From assembly GCA_031254445.1 (NCBI GenBank), contig JAIRUL010000025.1:1-15860 (forward strand): DNA of 15,860 bases, in the 5' to 3' direction. The notes beneath the pieces were generated by a model. The model was not told where the DNA came from. It saw nothing but the letters and a program-made list of their open reading frames with translations, and searched no databases. The first letter of the stretch is position 1. Each line of letters starts with the position of its first letter. The DNA comes from Chitinispirillales bacterium. GTDB lineage: Bacteria; Fibrobacterota; Chitinivibrionia; Chitinivibrionales; Chitinispirillaceae. Positions 6,238-13,742 of the stretch are shown in pieces. Position numbers and translations under genes: made by a program.

Positions 6238-7296
6238 GTGAATCTACGGAAGAAAAGCGGCGGCGCGGCGCTGGTTTTTAGCGGAAGCGCCGCCAACAAA
6301 ACGGTTTCAAATGCCAAATTTATTTGGATGATGGCGGCAAGCGTCGCGGGGTTTCTCTTGGCGCTCCTTGCAAACGCTTTCTTCCCGCAGGCGGCGCATA
6401 GCGCGGCGTTCAAAGAGTATACCGCGCTAGGAGTAACGCTCGACATGAACGGCGCGTACCGCTTAACGTTAGCCTTGCTTATCGCGCTATACGCGGGCGG
6501 CGGAATATTCGCGTATTTCGCGCCTTCGGGCAGGGCGAAATACGCGAAACGCGCCGCGTTCCTCTTTGCGCTCGGCGCCGCGCTTGCGCTTTGGGACATC
6601 TTCGGCACCAAGCTATCCCTGCTGCCGCAACCGTTTTTCCCCGGCCCCGCGAAAATAATCGAGTCGTTTCTCATAGAGGGCGGCTACATCTGGCAAAACA
6701 CCCTCTACTCGCTGCGCCTCTTCGCCGTGGGGTTCTTAGCCGGCGTCGCTTTCGGCATAGGGACCGGCATCCTCATCGGGTGGTTCCCCAAGGCCTACTA
6801 CTGGGTGTACCCTGTGCTGAAGACGACAGGCGTTATCCCCGCCGTTGCGTGGATGCCGTTTGCGCTCACCCTCTTCCCAACGCCGTTTTCCGCCGCCGCG
6901 TTCCTGATAATTATCTGCGTGTGGTTCCCCGTGGCATCGCTAACCGCGGCGGGGATTTCCGGCACGCCTAAGACCTACTTCGAAGCCGCGCGCACGCTCG
7001 GCGCGAAGACGCCGTATTTAGTCTTCCGCGTGGCCATCCCCCACGCCATGCCGAACATCTTCACCGGCATCTCGACCGCCACCGCGTTCGCTTTCACTAC
7101 GCTCGTAATCGCGGAGATGATGGGCCAGCCCGGCGGGCTAGGGTACTACATCAACGCGTCGAAAGTCTGGAGCGCCTACTACAAGGTTTTTGCGGCGATA
7201 GTCGTCATGGCTATCCTATTCAGCGTGATAATGCGCGCGCTCGAACTGGTTCGGGGCCGCGTGCTTAGATGGCAGAAAGGGATGGTGAAGTCATGA
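6238..7296 (+). CDS. ABC transporter permease (SsuC/TauC-like)
   Basis: This is the membrane channel of the importer. The 352-residue protein starts with GTG, 14 bases after the binding-protein stop, with a modest AAAGAG site at 6224-6229. The core from about residue 155 has the binding-protein-dependent transport fold and an EAA loop at about 246-278 (YFEAARTLGAKTPYLVFRVAIPHAMPNIFTGI), the contact point for the ATPase. Hydrophobic segments lie near 29-48, 75-95, 104-121, 163-183, 190-210, 219-238, 280-297 and 317-335. The first three exceed what a typical 250-270-residue SsuC carries. The gene overlaps the ATPase gene by four bases (ATGA). Confidence 0.88.
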   Translation: MNLRKKSGGAALVFSGSAANKTVSNAKFIWMMAASVAGFLLALLANAFFPQAAHSAAFKEYTALGVTLDMNGAYRLTLALLIALYAGGGIFAYFAPSGRAKYAKRAAFLFALGAALALWDIFGTKLSLLPQPFFPGPAKIIESFLIEGGYIWQNTLYSLRLFAVGFLAGVAFGIGTGILIGWFPKAYYWVYPVLKTTGVIPAVAWMPFALTLFPTPFSAAAFLIIICVWFPVASLTAAGISGTPKTYFEAARTLGAKTPYLVFRVAIPHAMPNIFTGISTATAFAFTTLVIAEMMGQPGGLGYYINASKVWSAYYKVFAAIVVMAILFSVIMRALELVRGRVLRWQKGMVKS

Positions 7297-8192
7297 GCGT
7301 ACAGCCGTTGCCTATAGGGGGATTGGGGATTGATGCCATAAACCGGCCGCATATTGACACTTCGGCAAAAAGAGCGGACATCGCCAGAAGCGAAAATCCT
7401 TCGCCATCATCAGACGGCGAGATTCTAAAAATAGACTCCGTAACCCGCACCTACACCGACGCCGAAGGGAACACCGTGGAGGCGCTGCGGGACGTAAGTC
7501 TTAGCGTTAAGAGGGGCGAGTTCGTGTCGATCATCGGCTCATCCGGCTGCGGCAAGACAACGCTCTTGCGGATGATCGCCGGCCTTGACGCGCCGGAATC
7601 GGGGGAACTCGTTCTAAACGGCGAGCGCATCGCTAGGCCCTCGCAAAAGCTCGGATACGTCTTCCAGCAGGGCAGCCTCTTCCCGTGGCAGACTGTCGAG
7701 CAAAACATATCGGCGGGGCTAAAAGCGCGGGGCGTTTACAAGGAGCGCAAAGCGGATGTGAAAACCTATATAGAGTTAATAGGCTTAACCGGTTTTGAGA
7801 AATCTTTCCCCCACCAAATCTCCGGCGGCATGGCGCAGCGCGTGGCCATAGCGCGCGCGCTGATAAATAACCCCGCAGTGCTGCTCCTAGACGAACCCAT
7901 GGGCGCCCTAGACTCCCTAACCCGCGCCGACATCCAATGCAAATTGCTGGAGCTCTGGAAGAAGCGCAACACAACGATGGTGCTAGTGACCCACGATGTG
8001 GACGAGGCGATTTTTTTGTCGGACCGCATCGTGATAATGACCCCGCGCCCGGGCAAAATCCAAGGCTTCATCAGCGTAAAAATCCCCCACCCGCGCCACC
8101 GAGGAGGGATCGAGTTCCTATCGATTCGCCGCGACATACTAGAAGTGCTGCATTTGGCGAGGGCGAACCCGGCGCCGGAGTATATGATATGA
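7293..8192 (+). CDS. ABC transporter ATP-binding protein (SsuB/TauB-like)
   Basis: This ATPase powers the importer. The 299-residue protein shows Walker A GSSGCGKTT (82-90), Q-loop Q125 in VFQQGSLFPW, signature SGGMAQ (177-182), Walker B VLLLDE (196-201), the D-loop GALD and the switch histidine H234 in LVTHDVDEA. The ATG at 7293 overlaps the permease stop as ATGA, which points to coupled translation. A start at 7269 is possible but would overlap more and adds no domain. The first 45 residues before EILKIDSVTRTY are a polar extension not seen in most SsuB proteins. The downstream gap holds no clear terminator. Confidence 0.9.
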   Translation: MSVQPLPIGGLGIDAINRPHIDTSAKRADIARSENPSPSSDGEILKIDSVTRTYTDAEGNTVEALRDVSLSVKRGEFVSIIGSSGCGKTTLLRMIAGLDAPESGELVLNGERIARPSQKLGYVFQQGSLFPWQTVEQNISAGLKARGVYKERKADVKTYIELIGLTGFEKSFPHQISGGMAQRVAIARALINNPAVLLLDEPMGALDSLTRADIQCKLLELWKKRNTTMVLVTHDVDEAIFLSDRIVIMTPRPGKIQGFISVKIPHPRHRGGIEFLSIRRDILEVLHLARANPAPEYMI

Positions 8193-8416
8193 AAATACAA
8201 TCTTTAAAGTCAAAAATCAGAGCAACCGAGCAAAACCGCTTCATGTTTTTCGGTGCGCCCAAAGAACGCTTTTTCAAATTGCCTTTTTGCCTTTAGATAG
8301 GCTTCATGTAATGTCATTGCCCTGCCCTCTTATTTTTTTAATCCTCGCCTGCCTCTTTTTTAATCTTTATTTTCCGGCATTGCCACGAAGCCAGCGTTTT
8401 ATTTTGCTCTCTCGCC
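8193..8416. other. Convergent intergenic gap with a third repeat copy
   Basis: This 224-base gap separates the importer operon from the oppositely directed copper-protein genes. AAAGTCAAAAATC (8206-8218), preceded by CTTT, matches the start of the repeats at 3442 and 4941. Several T-runs follow, but I find no strong GC stem next to them on either strand, so a terminator cannot be called. No convincing coding sequence was found. Confidence 0.4.
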
Positions 8417-10423
8417 TCAAACGCCCTCTTCATATCCTTGTCGTCCCCCGCCCCCGCCCTTCCCGGCGTCAAAATACGCGTCGGGGTAAATCAGCGTCTC
8501 GGCTCTTGCGGCTTCGGCTTTTACCGCTTCTATGTCTACGCTGTTGATATCGTCCACCACTTTTACGTATCCGTAAAATATATTGTCCCCGGTAGAAAAT
8601 TCAAAATTTACCGTAGGGTTCAGCGGCAGCACGTTTTCCCCCAGCCTCATCCCCACCTTGCTGAAGTAGGCGGGGATGATTATTTGGCTGTTGCCCGGGT
8701 CTGCGGATTCGACGTTGATTTTCCAAAGCGCTTGGATACCCTTTTGCATCACGACAATGGCCGGCTCGAACCCGTCGTCGCTCAGGCGTATCGTTACGGT
8801 TTGCGCGTTTGCGTTGCCGGACAGCTGCGCTAACGCGATTTTCTCCGTGGGGATAGCCACCCCGGCGGGCAGCGGCGCGTCGTCCGGCTCCCGCGGCGCG
8901 TCGGCGGCGCTCCTGCCCTCGGCGACCACCGTGACCGTGCCGAAAATCATGCCCATCCAGCAGGAGTAGCGGAAGCGCCCCGCGTTCTTCGGCGTGAACT
9001 CTATTACGTTGATGCCGGGCGAAAACGTGTGTTCGACGCCGTGTTCGCGCATTATGATGCGGTTGTTGCAGCCGTTGATGCTGCCCTGCGCGGCGTCGAT
9101 GGTCCACCGCACCGGAATGCCCTGCTGCACGGTGATCGCCGGGTAGCGGTTCGGGTGCAGCGAGGACGTAACAATTTGCGCGCCGTTTTCGATTATCGGC
9201 GTAAATGCCTCGTTGCCTTGATCTGCGGACATGGATGCCGCCATCCTGTCAATCGGGCTCGCGATCCCGGCAAGGTTCCAGCCGTTGGCAAACATCGTTA
9301 GCCCCATTGCCGCGACCAAGACGGCGCCGGCCTGCATGGCGCGGCGGGAAAACGCCTGGCCCTTTACGCCGCTCAGGATTCCGCTCACGGCTCCGACGGC
9401 AAACATCAGCGGGACGGTTCCTATGCAAAAGAGAAACATGGAGATGCCGCCTTGCACCGCGCTTCCGGTGGAGAGGGCGTATAGCTGCATGGCTTGCAGG
9501 GGCCCGCACGGCATAAACCCGTTCAGAAAGCCGACGGCGAGCGGGCCGCGGCCGGCTTTCCGCTCGTCGATTTTTTTGGAGAAGAATTTCGGCATGCGCG
9601 GGATAAAATTACGGAGGGACGGGAATATCCCAAGCATGTTTACCCCCATAATTAACATAAAAACGCCGGCAAGCAGCAGCGCAATCCCCTGAAAGCGCGA
9701 CGACACTGCGATAACGGAGCCGAGCGCGCCTACGGCGGCGCCGACAAGGGTGTAAGAGATAACCCTGCCGGCGTTGTACAGCGCGCCGGGAATCAGCAGG
9801 GAAAGATTGGACGGCGGGTTTGGGTTGATATTATCGCTTAACTTGGACGTTGATTTTAATGGCGAATCAACACTAATATTCTTGCCGATACCTTCACCTG
9901 CATTGTCATTTGACAACGCCGGCGATTCGACGCGTTCGCTCGCCCGCGCCTTTACCCCGCCCATCGACTGCGACAGGTTTATCCCCCCGCACATCGCGAC
10001 GCAGTGGACGGACGTTACAAGGCCGATGACAAGCACCATCCCGTAGCCCATGCCTGTCTGCGCGACCGGGAAAGAGGCGGCGAGGCTGCTCATGCTGAAC
10101 ATGCGCAGCAGTATGTAGAGGGCGAGGATGATCGCCGCTGCCCCCGCTATCTTCGACGCCGAAGCCTTTTCCTTGCCCCCCTCCAAGATCCTGTAGCCGT
10201 GCCCCTCGACCGCCGCGCGTAAATCGCTCATGGCGACGGCGGAAGCGTCGTAGGTCACCTCCGCCGTGCCCTTTCTATAGCTGACGGAGACGCCGTGAAC
10301 GCCCGCCATGCCCCCGAGCGCCCTCTCGATCGCGTTCTGGCAGTTCACGCAGGTCATCCCGCCTATGTAGAGCGTCTGCGCCTGTAGATTCCCTGTTTCC
10401 ATGCGGCTACCGGCCTTTTTCAT
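8417..10423 (-). CDS. HMA - DsbD_2/TauE-like membrane - double cupredoxin protein
   Basis: This 668-residue fusion is probably a copper-handling membrane protein. Domains in order: an HMA metal-binding domain (about 17-80) with GMTCVNC (C25, C28); a membrane segment (93-110); a DsbD_2/TauE-SafE-like core (about 126-385) with SVHCVAMCGGI (H140, C141, C145) and NGFMPCGPLQ (C306), split by a polar insert (about 152-205); a cupredoxin (about 410-502) with NGCN (C452) and CWMGM (C488, M490, M492); and a second cupredoxin-like stretch (about 540-625) with no such ligands. The tail is Gly- and Glu-rich. The start is uncertain: ATG 10423, TTG 10432 and ATG 10402 are possible, none with a good ribosome site. 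It is a paralogue of the gene at 10622-12166. The metal is inferred from the HMA and cupredoxin families. Confidence 0.82.
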   Translation of the reverse strand: MKKAGSRMETGNLQAQTLYIGGMTCVNCQNAIERALGGMAGVHGVSVSYRKGTAEVTYDASAVAMSDLRAAVEGHGYRILEGGKEKASASKIAGAAAIILALYILLRMFSMSSLAASFPVAQTGMGYGMVLVIGLVTSVHCVAMCGGINLSQSMGGVKARASERVESPALSNDNAGEGIGKNISVDSPLKSTSKLSDNINPNPPSNLSLLIPGALYNAGRVISYTLVGAAVGALGSVIAVSSRFQGIALLLAGVFMLIMGVNMLGIFPSLRNFIPRMPKFFSKKIDERKAGRGPLAVGFLNGFMPCGPLQAMQLYALSTGSAVQGGISMFLFCIGTVPLMFAVGAVSGILSGVKGQAFSRRAMQAGAVLVAAMGLTMFANGWNLAGIASPIDRMAASMSADQGNEAFTPIIENGAQIVTSSLHPNRYPAITVQQGIPVRWTIDAAQGSINGCNNRIIMREHGVEHTFSPGINVIEFTPKNAGRFRYSCWMGMIFGTVTVVAEGRSAADAPREPDDAPLPAGVAIPTEKIALAQLSGNANAQTVTIRLSDDGFEPAIVVMQKGIQALWKINVESADPGNSQIIIPAYFSKVGMRLGENVLPLNPTVNFEFSTGDNIFYGYVKVVDDINSVDIEAVKAEAARAETLIYPDAYFDAGKGGGGGRQGYEEGV

Positions 10424-10448
10424 TAAAGACAACGTCGGCTGTGGGACG

Positions 10449-10477
10449 AATAACAGATATGTATACTATGTGTTATT
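10449..10477. promoter_or_regulatory. Putative operator, AATAACA-N15-TGTTATT
   Basis: AATAACA (10449-10455) and TGTTATT (10471-10477) form a perfect seven-base inverted repeat around 15 bases, with inner ATA/TAT pairs extending it. It overlaps the -10 box of the minus-strand promoter and its start point, the place a repressor would sit. It contains AACAGATATGT (10452-10462), identical to 1620-1630, and TATGTGTTAT, also found at 1626-1635. Confidence 0.5.
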
Positions 10478-10503
10478 GTAGCATGATATTCATCCGATGT
10501 CAA
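10475..10503 (-). promoter_or_regulatory. Sigma-70-type promoter of the longer HMA-cupredoxin gene
   Basis: On the minus strand TTGACA (10498-10503) is followed by a 17-base spacer and TACAAT (10475-10480), close to the ideal sequence. Transcription would start near 10468, about 45 bases before the ATG at 10423. The gene therefore has its own promoter although a paralogue lies just upstream. Confidence 0.7.
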
Positions 10504-10558
10504 TATAAAAATAGTTTTTTGCCAAAAAGGAATGCAAGCCAAGGTCCGCCGGTTCCGC

Positions 10559-10587
10559 GCCGCCGCGGCTACGCGCGCCACGGCGGC
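10559..10587. other. GC-rich inverted repeat between the two copper-protein genes
   Basis: GCCGCCG (10559-10565) and CGGCGGC (10581-10587) can form a seven-base stem with a 15-base loop, about 35 bases after the stop of the upstream minus-strand gene. No T-run follows on the minus strand, so it is at best an imperfect terminator or mRNA end. Confidence 0.3.
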
Positions 10588-10621
10588 AAGCGCGTTAATG
10601 TTTTTTGGCGCGTCGGCAGAA

Positions 10622-12166
10622 TCAATTCCCTATTTGGAGCGTCTCCGCGCCCCTCGGTTCGCAGCACGCGGCGCCCCGGCGGGGGTTTGCCTGCGAGGAC
10701 GGCTCAACGGGGGCCGGCTGGCCGATGGCTGCGCCGCTTGACACCACCGTTATCGTGCCGGGGATCATTCCCATCCAGCAGGTGTATGGGATTTTCCCCA
10801 CTTTGCTCGGCGTGAACTCGACGACGTTTTCGCCGGGCTGGAATTTGTATTCGATGCCGTATTCCCGTATGAATATCCTGTCGTTGCACCCGTTTATGCT
10901 GCCGGGCGGCGCGTCGATTATCCACTTGACGGGGCGGTTGGCTTCTACGGTTATCGAGGGGTAAGAGAATGAGCGGAGGGTGCTGTTTACGATTTGGGGG
11001 CCCCTGTCTATTGCGAAGTCGACCAAGGGGGCCGCGCTGTTTTGGCGCGCGGCGGAGGCGAGGGGCACTCCGCCGACCCCCGTTAGGCCGAAGAGGTTCC
11101 AGCTCTGCGAGAGCATGCAGAGGCCGAGGACGGCGACCATGACCGCGCCGGCGGCCATGACTTTCCGCGAGGACTTTTTCCCGGCGATCGCGCTGAACGC
11201 GCCGAGGCCGAACATGAGCGGCACGGTGCCGAGGCAGAAGAGCGCCATCGAGAGCGCGCCCTTTGCGGCGCTTCCGGTGGAGAGGGCGAATATCTGCATG
11301 GCCTGAAGCGGGCCGCAGGGCAAAAAGCCGTTCAGGAAGCCGACGATGATAGGGCCTTTTTTGTCCGCCGCGCCGACCCAGCGCGAGACGAACGCCGGCA
11401 TGCGGGGGACGAAGCGGCGCATATGCGGGAAGAGGTCGAGCATGCCTATCCCCATGGAGAGCATGAAGAGCCCGGCGATCAGCTTCAGGGCGCCCTGCGC
11501 GTTGATAGAGAACGTAACGGCCGCGCCGGCCGCCCCGACGGCCGCGCCGATAAGCGTGTAGGATATCAGGCGCCCTGCGTTATACTGCATAGACGGCCAT
11601 AGGTACGAAAAGCGCCTGCCCAAAACGGCGGCGTCCGCCCTGCCGCTGTTATTGCCGGCGGCATTCGCGTTGGTTTCACGGGCGGCGGCGTTAGCGCCCC
11701 CATCGCCTCCCGCGCGCGGCACGCACTGGGAGAGGTTTATCCCGCCGCACATCGCGACGCAGTGGACGGAGGTGAAGAGCCCGACCAAAAAGATAAGCCC
11801 GTAGCTCATGTCGACGGCGGCGAGCTTGGACGGGACGAGCATGTTCAAGAGCCCGAACTGCTGCAGGACGATGTAGATAGCCGCTATAATGACCATCATC
11901 CCCGCCGCGCGGTTCCAGTCGATTCCGGCGCGCGCAGCGATATATTCACCCTGCGCATCATAGCCTAAGCCGTTGATAACAGCGGAGACAGCATCGAGGG
12001 TAACCCGACTTGGGTCGTATGTGACGGTGGCGGTTCCGCGGCTATAGCTCGCCGTGGCGCACTCCACCCCCTCCACAGCGGAGAGGGTGCCGCAGATAGT
12101 CTCCTCGCAGTGCGCGCAAAACATCCCGGCGACCCGTAAAACTATAGTTTTAGCATCGGCAGTCAT
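10622..12166 (-). CDS. HMA - DsbD_2/TauE-like membrane - cupredoxin protein
   Basis: This 514-residue protein is the shorter paralogue of the gene at 8417-10423. The HMA domain (about 7-72) has GMFCAHC (C17, C20). A membrane segment spans about 87-104. The DsbD_2/TauE-SafE-like core (about 121-360) has SVHCVAMCGGI (H136, C137, C140) and NGFLPCGPLQ (C284), with a polar Ala/Asn-rich insert at about 150-185. One cupredoxin domain (about 385-476) has NGCN (C427) and CWMGM (C463, M465, M467). A CC pair lies at 501-502. The ATG at 12166 is preferred because AGGGGA lies just upstream. The in-frame sequence before it falls in the AT-rich promoter region. A likely role is moving or reducing copper across the cytoplasmic membrane. 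Names such as sulfite exporter or urease accessory protein would be misleading. Confidence 0.84.
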   Translation of the reverse strand: MTADAKTIVLRVAGMFCAHCEETICGTLSAVEGVECATASYSRGTATVTYDPSRVTLDAVSAVINGLGYDAQGEYIAARAGIDWNRAAGMMVIIAAIYIVLQQFGLLNMLVPSKLAAVDMSYGLIFLVGLFTSVHCVAMCGGINLSQCVPRAGGDGGANAAARETNANAAGNNSGRADAAVLGRRFSYLWPSMQYNAGRLISYTLIGAAVGAAGAAVTFSINAQGALKLIAGLFMLSMGIGMLDLFPHMRRFVPRMPAFVSRWVGAADKKGPIIVGFLNGFLPCGPLQAMQIFALSTGSAAKGALSMALFCLGTVPLMFGLGAFSAIAGKKSSRKVMAAGAVMVAVLGLCMLSQSWNLFGLTGVGGVPLASAARQNSAAPLVDFAIDRGPQIVNSTLRSFSYPSITVEANRPVKWIIDAPPGSINGCNDRIFIREYGIEYKFQPGENVVEFTPSKVGKIPYTCWMGMIPGTITVVSSGAAIGQPAPVEPSSQANPRRGAACCEPRGAETLQIGN

Positions 12167-12226
12167 AAATTTTCCCCTATCGGGAAACACGAAAATTGTA
12201 TTGGAGCGGTTTTGGGTTATGGAATA

Positions 12227-12256
12227 ATTATAGTAAAGGCATTTACGAAAAATCAA
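12227..12256 (-). promoter_or_regulatory. Promoter of the shorter HMA-cupredoxin gene
   Basis: The minus strand reads TTGATT (12251-12256), an 18-base spacer, then TATAAT (12227-12232). The leader to the ATG at 12166 would be about 55 bases. I do not see the AACAGATATGT operator here, so this paralogue may be regulated differently from the longer one. Confidence 0.55.
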
Positions 12257-12296
12257 TACTGTTTAATAATATAATAATTTTTTCAACGAAAATCAA

Positions 12297-12325
12297 TTGT
12301 TTAGCGGCATGATGTATATTTTATA
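12297..12325 (+). promoter_or_regulatory. dprA: Possible promoter for dprA
   Basis: TTGTTT (12297-12302) and TTTATA (12320-12325) are 17 bases apart. A start point near 12331 would coincide with the dprA ATG at 12330, giving a leaderless message. That fits the absence of any ribosome site before this ATG, but the boxes are weak matches in AT-rich DNA. Confidence 0.3.
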
Positions 12326-12329
12326 GTTA

Positions 12330-13430
12330 ATGCACGAATATTGGATAGCCCTAAACAACATCGCCGGCCTCGGCCCGGCTCGCATAAAGCGGCTCGTAGA
12401 CGCGTTCGGCACGCCCAAGGGCGCGCTTGAAGCGCCGCTGCCGCTTTTATTGGACAACAAGCTCGTACCGCCCCAAAGCGCAAAAGAATTTCGCAACGCA
12501 AAAAACCTTATCGGCTCCGCCCGCGAGCAGCTCGAAGCCTGCCGCGGGAGCGGCGTCTCCGCGCTCATTCAGTCCGACGAAGGTTACCCGGTATACCTAA
12601 AGGAGATTTTCGCCCCGCCGCCCGTACTCTACGTCAAGGGCGACCTCGCCGCGCTGCGCGGCCACGCGCTTGCTATAGTGGGAACGCGCAACCCCACGCA
12701 TTACGGAATAGCGTGCGCTCGCGCTCTGACAACCGAACTCTGCCCAAGCGCGGCGATAGTGAGCGGCCTCGCGCGCGGCATCGACACCGCTGCGCACGAG
12801 CGCTGCCTCGAACTTCGCGGGAGGACGGTCGCGGTCTTGGGTTGCGGGATCGACCGCGTTTACCCGAGCGAAAACAAGGAGCTTGCGGAGCGGATATGCG
12901 AGAGCGGCGCGCTTGTCTCGGAGTTTCCCCCGGGGACTATCCCCGAACCCTACAATTTCCCGCGCCGCAACCGCATAATAAGCGGGCTCTCCTGCGGGGT
13001 GATTGTCGTCGAGGCCGGCGAAAAGAGCGGGGCGCTCATCACCGCCGACAACGCGCTTCAGCAAAACAGGGTGGTGTTTGCGGTGCCGGGGCCCATAACG
13101 TCGCCTATGAGCGCGGGGACGTTTAGGCTGATAAAGGAGGGCGCGGTGCCGGTGCGCTCCTCCGCGGATGTTTTCGAGCACATCTCGGCGACGACGTTCG
13201 CGCCGATGCTCTCCGCGCCCTCTTCCGGGATACGGAGCGAAGCGCCGCCGCCCCTCCCCGAGGGCGAGCTTGCGGTGTGGGACGCGCTCTCCGGCGAGCC
13301 GGAGCGGGTCGATACAATATCGGAGGCGTGCGGCGTGGGCATCCCGCAGCTTCTGGGGATTCTCCTGAGCTTGGAGCTGAAAGGCGTTGTGGCGCAGGTC
13401 GGGGGGCAGCAGTTTAGGCGGGCGCTGTGA
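12330..13430 (+). CDS. dprA: DNA-processing protein DprA
   Basis: DprA (Smf) loads RecA onto incoming single-stranded DNA during natural transformation and is widespread in bacteria. The 366 residues fit the family. An N-terminal helix-hairpin-helix-like part (3-36, LNNIAGLGPARIKRL) precedes the Rossmann core with VGTRNPTHYG (117-126), SGLARGIDTAAH (145-156), VLGCGIDRVYPSEN and FPRRNRIISGLS (210-221). VVEAGEKSGALITA and VPGPI follow. A C-terminal winged-helix part spans about 311-362. The usual GTN near residue 262 reads GTF. No ribosome site precedes the ATG. The stop overlaps the next gene's GTG start (GTGA). Confidence 0.93.
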   Translation: MHEYWIALNNIAGLGPARIKRLVDAFGTPKGALEAPLPLLLDNKLVPPQSAKEFRNAKNLIGSAREQLEACRGSGVSALIQSDEGYPVYLKEIFAPPPVLYVKGDLAALRGHALAIVGTRNPTHYGIACARALTTELCPSAAIVSGLARGIDTAAHERCLELRGRTVAVLGCGIDRVYPSENKELAERICESGALVSEFPPGTIPEPYNFPRRNRIISGLSCGVIVVEAGEKSGALITADNALQQNRVVFAVPGPITSPMSAGTFRLIKEGAVPVRSSADVFEHISATTFAPMLSAPSSGIRSEAPPPLPEGELAVWDALSGEPERVDTISEACGVGIPQLLGILLSLELKGVVAQVGGQQFRRAL

Positions 13431-13726
13431 ACCTATCGGCGAAAAAAAAGCGGATTGCCGTCATTGCCGTTGCGGCGGCGGCGGCAATCGCCCTCCTCGT
13501 TGCGTTGACGGTAGGGAATCAGGGCTTTTTGGATATGTACCGGGCCTATCGGCAAGATAAAGAGCTTACGCAAAAAATCGAGGGCGCGCGCGCCGAGGCG
13601 GATTCGTTGCGGGCCGAGATTGAGAGGCTTAAGGGCGACACCGCCTATATCGAGAAGGTCGCGAGGGAGAAGCTCGGCATGGCGCGCAAGGACGAGAAGA
13701 TTATCAAATTCGTGGAGGAGAAATAG
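13427..13726 (+). CDS. Septum formation initiator, DivIC/FtsB-like
   Basis: This small bitopic cell-division protein would join the FtsQ/DivIB-FtsL complex at the septum. The 99 residues show a basic N-terminus (AKKKR), one membrane segment (about 9-28), a coiled coil (about 40-70, KELTQKIEGARAEADSLRAEIERLKG), then the family ending YIEKVAREKLGMARKDEKIIKFVEE. The GTG start overlaps the dprA stop, suggesting coupled translation. It could be named ftsB or divIC; the sequence does not decide between them. Confidence 0.85.
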   Translation: MNLSAKKKRIAVIAVAAAAAIALLVALTVGNQGFLDMYRAYRQDKELTQKIEGARAEADSLRAEIERLKGDTAYIEKVAREKLGMARKDEKIIKFVEEK

Positions 13727-13742
13727 CAATGGGGGCGCGAAT

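Noticed and set aside
10488..10621. Small plus-strand open frames between the copper-protein genes
   Set aside because: They are antisense to promoter or coding sequence, have no ribosome site and no recognisable motif.
8417..12166. Annotation of the membrane cores as sulfite exporter or urease accessory protein, linking them to the sulfur locus
   Set aside because: The HCxxMCGG and PCGP motifs and the attached HMA and cupredoxin domains point to metal handling. There is no direct evidence for sulfite transport.
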